Positions 56,901 to 64,000 of a DNA stretch of 64,000 bases are shown here, piece by piece (position 1 is the first letter of the stretch; each line of letters starts with the position of its first letter). Below the pieces are notes generated by a model. The model was not told the DNA's origin and did no database searches. It was given only the letters and a program-made list of their open reading frames with translations. Position numbers and translations under genes: made by a program. This DNA is from Owenia fusiformis. Its lineage: Eukaryota > Annelida > Polychaeta > Sabellida > Oweniidae. The stretch is from NCBI GenBank assembly GCA_903813345.2, contig CAIIXF020000009.1:6502030-6566029 (forward strand), read 5' to 3'.

Positions 56901-58906
56901 GACTAAATTCCAGTTGTGACTGCGCATTATCTGAAATATACCATCCTGCCATACATGTGTTGAATTCCTATTGCGATAGAATAAACCACCATTTTCATAT
57001 GTTGGCGTTGCACTTAGGTCTGAGCCCAACCAAAACCATTGGTAATCTAGAAAGGAAGTAGGCTATAAAAAGTCATTGCAATTATTTTCAAGTGTCGTCC
57101 CTTAGGATAACAGGCAATGACCCCTATAAAAGGACCAAATGTAGTTCGGCTTGTTTGATGGTAGTTACAGACTGGTGACTATTTCTTGATTGCAGTTTCA
57201 GTTGCTTCAACTTAATCAAGGTATTTTATCATCACCCTGGAAATCGAAAATGGAATAATTGTTTGAACTCTGATCTTGGATTCAGTTTCTGCATTTACAC
57301 TGTTAATATTTTCTGTTTTTGTAATTGATAATTTATTAGGAACTAATGTACAGGATTAGTAACTTGACCATTTCGGGTATTTATATGTTTCTATACCTAC
57401 CTGGCTGGTGGTGTGTCATTTCAAACATGTAGACAATCTTATCATAGCCTTTGTCGGTCCATGGCGAACAATGTACTGTTGTATCATCTAGAACTTCGAG
57501 GTAGCAATTGAAGTTTCTGAAATATTCAACAGTTCAATCCTTTATAAATAAGCACTTGATTGACTGTTTCATTGAAGGTTCGACTAAGATTAATGTCCTT
57601 TGAAGTGGCATCATTGATGCTGTAAATATTTGTATCACTTGTTCCCAGGTAATGTTGTCATGGTAATACAAGTGATCCTGAGATAAAGTAATCGTACATG
57701 GTTGTCATGGAAGAGAATGGGGGTTGTTTCCCTTATACTGTTTGTGCTGCAAGTTGATGCTCCACATTCTATGTGTTTTCTTATACTCTTCAAATTTCTT
57801 ATTTTAGTGTCACAATCCATTTTTAATGTTTGGATCGCATTTAGTTCTGCATCAAAACTCGATAGAGGTAATTTAGAGCATGTCGTCTCAAATGCCAAAT
57901 TTTCCAGAAAGAATGTTTTGTATGTATGCCCATCATTCAGTTTTCAACTCACATATTGTATATATAAACTTTATCTTTTTCCATCATTGTCTCTGTACCG
58001 CTGCTGGAGGGTATAGTCCTCAATTGAAAACCCTGCCAACCAGATTTGTCTCTCCACTGCGCTTCAACTGAACGATTTTCTAAAATACAATCAATTGTTA
58101 AACAGTATTATGCAATATTATGTAACTATGAAGTCAAATGGGAACTTGTAGTCTGCAATGTCTCTTGGAGTACATGATGCATGATATAGTATCTAGTATG
58201 TAGGGAGTACATCAAAATGGTAAGAAAAGTCAGGTTTATTTACCAGCCACGTTTATGTGATTTCCATTTCTACTCTCTAGATAAACAGTCTCTGCATAGT
58301 TCAAGACTCCAACCACATCGTTCTCTTTGACATCCAGAACAATCTCTTGATCCCCATTCAGTTGGTCCGCTAGAACAACTTTGCAGGCTGTGGCAGGACC
58401 CTGTACACTGATGAACTTACCATTGTACAAAGAGCGCAACGAAACACGACCACCTGCATGTAGTATGTACAAGGTAGATGTAGGATATGTGCATAGAGAA
58501 TGCAGACCTCCCTTTAAATCCAATGAAATATCTTAAGGAAGTACACATTTTGTACAAGAAAACAATCAAATCAAAAATATCATGTGTCTTAGATCTAGTC
58601 AAATTCAAATAGGATAGATCAACTAAATGTAAACAATTTCACCAAATTAGATAAGGTTGGTAAGACCATAATATAGGTGGTTTAAACTTTATATGGGGCC
58701 TTTAATTATATAGTATTAGTATATTCACCTATCCATATTTCAAGGTCTATTGCTCCTGTAAATAATAAAAAGGGATTAAGAACAACACAGATTAAGTGAA
58801 TTATAAAAATGTTTTCTAATTTTTTTAATAGTCATCCGGTATATTTACCTGCTGTAAAAATGAAAAGAAATGTTAAATAAACTTTCAAATATAGAAATAA
58901 GACCAT
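54000..58906 (-). CDS. Secreted GH53 endo-beta-1,4-galactanase with N-terminal fascin-like domain
   Basis: Nine exons join in phase: 58849-58906, 58729-58755 (27 nt), 58244-58453, 57953-58079, 57401-57516, 56855-57046, 56454-56625, 55091-55224 and 54000-54547, for 527 aa. Residues 1-19 are a hydrophobic signal peptide (MVLFLYLKVYLTFLFIFTA). About 28-180 resembles a fascin-type beta-trefoil (VSLRSLYNGKFISVQG). From about 188 the GH53 barrel follows: GSDLSATPTYENGG, NWNLVRLRLWVNP, KWVLDFHYSDTWADPG, VQVGNEINNGMLW with the predicted acid/base Glu322, and HIAETTHPY with the predicted nucleophile Glu436. GH53 enzymes cleave beta-1,4-galactan side chains of pectin, so a digestive role on plant or algal polysaccharide is plausible. 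The trefoil may bind carbohydrate or actin; this is not determined. Both catalytic acids and all splice sites are intact. The 58906 start gives a signal peptide directly joined in phase. Confidence 0.88.
55345..55735. repeat. ~50-bp tandem repeat in GH53 intron 7
   Basis: About eight units carry TTAGGCAGCTCCACCGTGTA, ATATACTGTTATGGACTATT and GTTTTACATT. Units differ by single bases, including a PstI-like GCAGC core common to all. Not coding. Confidence 0.93.
56038..56118. repeat. Dispersed ~80-bp repeat, copy 2
   Basis: Related to 49663-49756; it contains CAATACAATTAGACAAACAG and GCATTTCTAGGGGTTAGG. Both copies lie in introns of minus-strand genes. Confidence 0.75.
58676..58710. repeat. Solo end of the TTAA MITE family
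   Basis: GTTTAAACTTTATATGGGGC followed by CTTTAAT matches, inverted, the left end of the MITEs at 37851 and 42087. The rest of the element is absent. It sits in GH53 intron 2, beginning 19 bases downstream of the 27-nt exon's donor. Confidence 0.7.
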
Positions 58907-59700
58907 GTTTAGAACTTGATAAAAGGTATGAAAAGTAAGTACCTATAACATTGACTTTATAGATGTATGAGATGTTAACATATGGAGGTTCATGTACAGG
59001 GTGGTCCAAAAAAGATCTGCGATTCTTGAACCCTTCAACAATCTTCCCCTAAAATTTTTATTAGCCGCAGACTGAAAAACTAATGTTTTCTGACCTTCTT
59101 TGGTTTTGAATCCCGCATATAATGGTGTAAAAATTAGCATCATACCTCCGCTAGTTGAAAAGTTATTGTGATCCAAAGAAATGTTCTAAGATTCCAAAGA
59201 CGAAAGCATCTTCGAGTGAAATCGCAACATACCCCAATATGGTCTCAACATGTCAATATCCTGATTAATCATTGACTAATTCTAATAAAATATGGCTCAA
59301 AACACTGAATATTCAATTTTCTTTTGATTTTTGTAAGATATTTACTTGAAAGGCTTCTCAGATTTTGGGTCACAGGGATAACTCCCCCCCATCGTTTTTG
59401 TAGGTAACATATTACCCCTTAATAGTTAAATGGTTAAAACTGCTTCAAAATGGTCAATGAAAGTTAGAAATGTGTTTTCTGCTTAAATATTGTCCTATCA
59501 TAGAGTAGGGTCTAAACTGATATCTCTCACTGAAAGCTTTTTAGGATCATCCAATGAATTTCCGTGAATCACATTGGTAATATTTTGCACAATATCTAAT
59601 GATAGACATGTTTGTTTAAGTCTTGTAATTTCTTTAAAATTCAAGACTAAGATTAAATTATGGCATCAACAAATATCTTAGACCTTTCTCTACAATATGT
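58907..59700. other. GH53 5' flank with a mariner-like end
   Basis: TACAGGGTGGTCCAAAAAAG at about 58995 resembles a mariner terminal repeat, but no matching inverted end was found nearby. The remainder is AT-rich and must contain the GH53 promoter. Confidence 0.45.
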
Positions 59701-59794
59701 GAAATCACCCCTCTGGTGTACTAGTAAATGTATTGGGATCAAACCCAGGTCCTTGTCATTAGAAGTCCAGAGTGCTAACCTTTACACCACAGCG
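59700..59794 (-). repeat. tRNA-like sequence (SINE head or tRNA pseudogene)
   Basis: On the minus strand it reads GCTGTGGTGTAAAGGTTAGC and ACTCTGGAC (A-box-like D arm), then CCTGGGTTTGATCCC (B-box-like T arm). The anticodon stem does not pair well, so it is unlikely to be a functional tRNA. It resembles tRNA-Gln-type D-arm sequence. Confidence 0.6.
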
Positions 59795-60065
59795 GCAAAG
59801 TTGTTATATAATCTCAATTTCTTGGTTTTATTATGTAAACTCTTACACTTACCGTAATATGCTACTAATTGCCTTAATCCTACCATATAGCCTTTCTATG
59901 GTGAAACTTATACATGTATGTATTTCGTGACAACCCTGTCTCCGTCACGAGTCTATGACCTCAATTTTATCCACCATTTTCTTTCGTAAACAGGAAAATT
60001 TTTCTATGTGAAAACAAATCGTTTAATTTAGCTTTAGTATAGTGAATTGAGTAACTCAGTTCGAT

Positions 60066-61154
60066 TTGCAGACAAAATGGTCTCAAAAGACAGGAAATCA
60101 AGAGGACCAAGTAAAATGGTCTCACAAAACTCAGACAGAGCTCATGTGGTGGGTAACCACATTGGAGCTACAGGAAGGGGTAACTTTGGAGATCAAAGTA
60201 CCCCAAATCAGTCTTTTTACAGACAGCTCCCAAACTTCATGGGGAGCACACATGAACGGGATAGAACGTTCAGGCGTGTGGACACGTCAGGAACAAACTC
60301 TTCACATAAATGTGAAGGAATTTATGGCAATAGAGAAAGTTCTTTATGCTTTCAAAACGGAACTTATGAATCAGACAGTCATGATTGCATCAGACAATGT
60401 GACAGCGATTTCATACATAAGAAATCAAGGGGGTACCCACTCGTACGTGCTTTACCAGATAACAAAGAGATTGTTGAACTGGGCGAAACTTCACAATGTG
60501 AAGATTCAGGTAAGACACATCGCAGGCCGACTGAATGTGTTAGCAGACGCCCTGTCGAGAAAGAACCAAATCATTCAAACAGAGTGTCTATCACATCAGG
60601 TTTTCAAAACCATATGCAAGATATGGGGTCAACCTCATGTAGATCTCTTTGCCACAAGACACAATGCAAAAATCGATCTATTTGTGTCACCAGTACCCGA
60701 TCCACTAGCTTGGAAAGTGGATGCTTTGAGCATAGAGTGGAAGAACCTCTGGATTTACGCATTTCCTCCAACTCCTATATTGACAAAGGTTTTGGAGAGA
60801 CTGAAAATGCAGGAGAATGTGGAAATGATTCTGATTGCTCCTTGGTGGCCGAAACAGCCATGGTTCACAAGTCTTCTGGAGACATCAGTAGATGTACCCA
60901 GGCTCCTGCCATTGATTCCATCTCTGCTGAAACAACCACATATGATGGTGTTTCACAACAATGTATCAATGTTGAATCTTCACGCGTGGAGATTATCCAC
61001 AAGCAGCTCAAAGCAAAGGGCTTTTCTGAAAAAGTTGCCCAACGCATGGCTAGACCACAAAGAATCTCCTCATCAAGAGTGTATGATTCAAGATGGAATA
61101 TTTGGTCTAAGTGGTGTAGTGAAAGACAAAAAGATAGTCTCAATGCCCCTGTAG
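60066..61154 (+). CDS. DIRS-like RNase H and downstream pol region (RT truncated)
   Basis: A 362-residue frame. It starts inside the RT/RNase H junction (QTELMWWV). RNase H motifs follow: LFTDSSQTSWGAHM (first Asp, near 50), NVKEFMAIEKVL (Glu), IASDNVTAISYI (Asp, near 110) and GRLNVLADALSR (last Asp). The DIRS-typical HVDLFATRHNAKIDLF comes next. The RT catalytic core is absent, so this copy cannot copy itself. It overlaps the recombinase frame by about 1 kb in another phase, but the real recombinase similarity begins only near 60985. Confidence 0.85.
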   Translation: MQTKWSQKTGNQEDQVKWSHKTQTELMWWVTTLELQEGVTLEIKVPQISLFTDSSQTSWGAHMNGIERSGVWTRQEQTLHINVKEFMAIEKVLYAFKTELMNQTVMIASDNVTAISYIRNQGGTHSYVLYQITKRLLNWAKLHNVKIQVRHIAGRLNVLADALSRKNQIIQTECLSHQVFKTICKIWGQPHVDLFATRHNAKIDLFVSPVPDPLAWKVDALSIEWKNLWIYAFPPTPILTKVLERLKMQENVEMILIAPWWPKQPWFTSLLETSVDVPRLLPLIPSLLKQPHMMVFHNNVSMLNLHAWRLSTSSSKQRAFLKKLPNAWLDHKESPHQECMIQDGIFGLSGVVKDKKIVSMPL

Positions 61155-62041
61155 AACAGGTGGCAGAATTCTTCAATTGGCTATTTGAAGAAAAGGGCCT
61201 CCAGCCTAGCACTATTGCAGGCTATAGAACAGCCATCAGTAATACAATCAAAGATGCTTCTGGTGTAGATATAGGCTCCCATCCTTTGTTGGGAAATCTA
61301 CTGAAAAATTTCAAACAAGACAGGCCTAGATGTTTAGAACTTGTGCCAAATTGGGATTTGAATCTAGTTTTGCTAGGTTTAATGAGACCCCCTTTTGAGC
61401 CTATAGAATTGATAGACTTAAAATTCTTAACTTGGAAAACTGTGTTCCTAGTTTCACTTGCGTCTGCTGCGAGAAGAAGTGAAATTCATGCTTTAGCTAT
61501 AGATAAAGTTTCACATAACTTGAGCAAAGCTATTTATTATCTAGGATATAGAGCTGACTTTGTTCCCAAGACTTTTCTCAAGACTGGGAATGCAAATCTG
61601 TTGTCAGATATCGAGATAAAAGCTCTTGAAAATCCTGATGATCCTGACGAACGTCTCTTGTGTCCAGTCAGGAGTTTGAAAGTCTACTTAAGAAGATCTA
61701 AGGATTTAAGATCAGACCAGAAGAACCTATTCTTGTCTTATAAGAAAGGTTACAATAAAGACATTCACAAAAACACTGTATCATCATGGATCAAGCAGTG
61801 TGTAGTACGAGCATTACAGGCAGTACCAGAATCTTCAGCGGTAAAGTTTAGAGTACATGCTCACCAACTGAGAGCATTAGCAACGTCACTAGCTTTCTCA
61901 AAGAAAACTAGTTCTGTGGACATTTTGAAGGCTGGAAGATGGTCTAATCTTACTACTTTCATCAAGTTTTATTTGAAAGACATTACAGTAAAGGACTCTT
62001 CCAGTGACTTACACTTTATTGCGGGTAATACTGAAATTTAA
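60985..62041 (+). CDS. Tyrosine recombinase of DIRS-like element
   Basis: This frame is open from 60047 but recognisable from about 60985 (IIHKQLKAKGFSEKVAQRM). An N-terminal SAM-like core-binding domain (YDSRWNIWSKWC, STIAGYRTAIS) is followed by the catalytic domain. Conserved positions are visible: Arg in SAARRSEIHAL, HxxR in HAHQLRALAT, Trp in AGRWSN and the nucleophile Tyr in FIKFYLKD. All catalytic residues are therefore present. In DIRS elements this enzyme inserts a circular DNA intermediate without target duplication. The upstream 300 codons of the same frame are antisense-like to RNase H meaning and are probably not translated. The stop at 62041 lies shortly before the right terminal repeats. 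Confidence 0.87.
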
Positions 62042-62935
62042 TGTCTTGTGATATAAATTATATCCACCATAGAAAGGCTGTAGTGTAAATAAATTAGAGT
62101 TGGAACACTAAGTGTGCATTTGTTTTTTATGCTTTACACTTTCCCTGTAACTTCTAAATTTGTTTAGATTAAAGGCGATTTGTCAGCCATTGGTTGAGAA
62201 CCATAATTTTACATGTTTGTCTATGAAGTTAATCTATGAGGCCCACCACCAAGTATGGTGTATTCAGCAATTAGTAGCATATTACGGTAAGTGTAAGAGT
62301 TTACATAATAAAATCCCAAAATTTCAGTAATTTTGGTTTTTATAAGAAAACTATACTTACCTAATATGCTACTAATCATAGGACCCACCCATCCACCCCG
62401 CCTATTACATAGATGGGTTTTGTAAGTAATTAGGATGGACAAAATTGAGGTCATAGACTCGTGACGGAGACAGGGTTGTCACGAAATACATACATGTATA
62501 AGTTTCACCATAGAAAGGCTATATGGTAGGATTAAGGCAATTAGTAGCATATTAGGTAAGTATAGTTTTCTTATAAAAACCAAAATTACTGAAATTTTGG
62601 GATTTTTGACTGTCTTTAATTTTCGACGGTGTCTGAAACAAATGGCAGGGTGCACATTTTGCATAGAATGCCTTGTTTGTTATGGTTTTAATTGTATTTC
62701 AAGGCGAGGCTAGTGTTGAGTTGATGTTTGGACCTATCTACTCACTGATATTGGTATTTTGACTCATACCACCTAAAAGTACAAACAATAAATAATGAGC
62801 GTGTTAATTTCACATATGTTAATGTAATTGAGAAAATCTGTTGTTTCTTTCTACTGATTATTCATCTCCTCTTGATGATTCTTTTGCGTTTTGTATGTAT
62901 GATTTATTTATATCTTAAATGAAAGATCAGAGAAT

Positions 62936-63700
62936 TACAGGGTGGCTGGTCGGAGATCATTGAAGGAGATCATTGAAGTAGGCAATATCTCCTAAACTAG
63001 ACAAGGGACATCAATGAAAATACGCAAACACCAGAACAATTTTATGGAAATTTGTTCCTGAAAGTTTCAGTATAACTAGTCAACTGGTTCAGTAACTGTG
63101 ATCATTTACATTACATGCTCAAAAATGGCCGCTATTGAACAAAAGGCAGAGCTCGATTCATTTGGCAAAATTGTCAATTACCCCATTCAACCCTTTTAAT
63201 GGCATTACATTCAGCACTGATTGCCTTCCTTACGTCATCAATTGTCGGAGGATGATTTTGGTATTCATTGTCTTTCAAATAGCCCCACAAAAAGAAATTG
63301 ACTGGATTCAATTTGGGGGTATATGGAGATGAAGAGCTATCTGACTTATGGCTTATGATCCTCTTGCCAAAGTGCGAATTTAGCCAATCTAGTGAGTTAT
63401 TCTAGGTATAGGGAATAGTGCCATCTTACCAAAACCACTATATGGCACAGGTAAATCCCATATGGCAACCAAGGGCTGCCCAAAACTTCCTTAGGATGAT
63501 ACTGTAACTGACTAGCGCCAGTGAGTCGTAAGCTATAGGTCAGAATATTGCTGACCTTAAGAAGGCAATCAATGCTAAATGTAATGCCATAATAAGGGTT
63601 AAATGGGGTAAGGGCAATTGACAATTTTGCCATATGAATCGAGCTCTGCCTTTTGCTCAATTGCAACTCATACACATGATTTGATAAAAGTAGCAAAGTA
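62936..63700 (-). pseudogene. Mariner-like transposase C-terminal remnants, inverted pair
   Basis: On the minus strand, 63405 to 63174 translates to WLNSHFGKRIIS, then TPKLNPVNFFLWGYLKD, then ISAECNAIKRVEWGN and a stop. This matches the end of mariner-type transposases (LNPxDFFLWGYLK), with Asn where the last catalytic acid is expected. A reverse copy of the last part is on the plus strand (about 63550-63690: KKAINAKCNAI). ACAGGGTGGCTGG at 62938 may be a terminal repeat. Confidence 0.6.
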
Positions 63701-64000
63701 TCCTTATCATCAATATATGCAAAAGCAAAATACGTAAAAGCTAGACAAGTAATAAAGAATGCTTAACACTTTCTCTTTCGTTAACATCACAACAAATTCT
63801 GTATGTGTCACCACCACAGTGTCTACTATTTACGATATGATATGTCGAGGTGAACAACTTGCATTATTGTTGTTGAAGAAATTTCTGTATTCAAAATCAT
63901 GTCCTTGACATTGTCTGTGACTGTGAGGTTGTATAGCACAACTGCATTCCAGATTTGAGATAACCGAGGTTTCATAGATGGTGGATGTCTATACAGTAAC
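63700..64000. other. Right edge, no feature
   Basis: AT-rich sequence without recognisable gene, RNA or repeat. Confidence 0.4.

Larger units (their letters stand above)
59822..62610 (+). mobile_element. Internally deleted DIRS-like tyrosine-recombinase retrotransposon
   Basis: The left end (about 59826-59980) recurs inverted on the right in two parts: 62264-62313 matches its outer 45 bp and 62440-62556 matches its remainder. A further inverted pair (62313-62377 and 62540-62602) lies around the right end. Split inverted terminal sequences plus RNase H and tyrosine recombinase frames are typical of the DIRS order. Gag and most of RT are missing: the left terminal repeat leads almost directly into the RT/RNase H junction. 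Confidence 0.83.

Noticed and set aside
59700-59794. Functional tRNA gene
   Set aside because: D- and T-arm-like boxes are present but the anticodon stem does not pair; a SINE or pseudogene is more likely.
60047-60984. First 300 codons of the long recombinase frame as a protein domain
   Set aside because: This stretch encodes the well-conserved RNase H region in another phase; its own translation shows no recombinase similarity.

Overview
The window looks like AT-rich genomic DNA of an invertebrate animal. Genes have spliced exons with GT/AG introns, one gene is a ciliary transition-zone factor (B9D1), one is a secreted collagen-like protein, and intergenic and intronic DNA is full of eukaryotic transposons (Ty3/gypsy, DIRS, hAT, piggyBac-like, mariner-like). 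A marine lophotrochozoan such as a mollusc is my best guess, from an intron-bearing animal GH53 galactanase and the repeat style, but I cannot fix the taxon from sequence alone.

I could assemble five protein-coding genes by joining exons with matching splice phases. (1) FKBP-type prolyl isomerase, minus strand, two exons visible, running off the left edge. (2) B9D1, plus strand, six exons, complete, head to head with FKBP across a 297-bp gap. (3) A secreted collagen/LamG-like protein, plus strand, eight exons over 27 kb (12914-39782), 721 aa, whose LamG-like domain is interrupted by about 200 helical residues. (4) An orphan, probably N-myristoylated, helical protein, minus strand, three exons, 248 aa. 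(5) A secreted GH53 endo-galactanase with an N-terminal fascin-like beta-trefoil, minus strand, nine exons, 527 aa.

The dominant insertion is a 16.3-kb Ty3/gypsy element (20800-37104) lying antisense in intron 4 of the collagen/LamG gene. It has an intact 2713-codon gag-pol frame with a roughly 660-residue extension beyond the integrase, a tRNA-Leu-type primer binding site, and very long LTRs (4.4 kb) built largely of tandem repeats. The downstream LTR lacks about 1 kb that contains the TATA-like promoter of the other LTR.

Other mobile DNA: two foldback elements in the FKBP intron (770-1425, 1448-2150); a hAT-type element with a nested repeat-rich insert (8573-10651); an 8-bp-TSD MITE (19736-20293); two TTAA-flanked MITEs of one family (37851-38627, 42087-42901) and a different 220-bp one (47632-47851); hairpin elements near 40.1 and 40.8 kb; a mariner-type MITE (45888-46431); a C-rich repeat element (47873-49634); an internally deleted DIRS-like tyrosine-recombinase retrotransposon (about 59822-62610) beside a tRNA-like sequence; and mariner transposase remnants at 63.2-63.7 kb. 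Several minisatellites are also present. No CRISPR, operon or prokaryotic feature is present.
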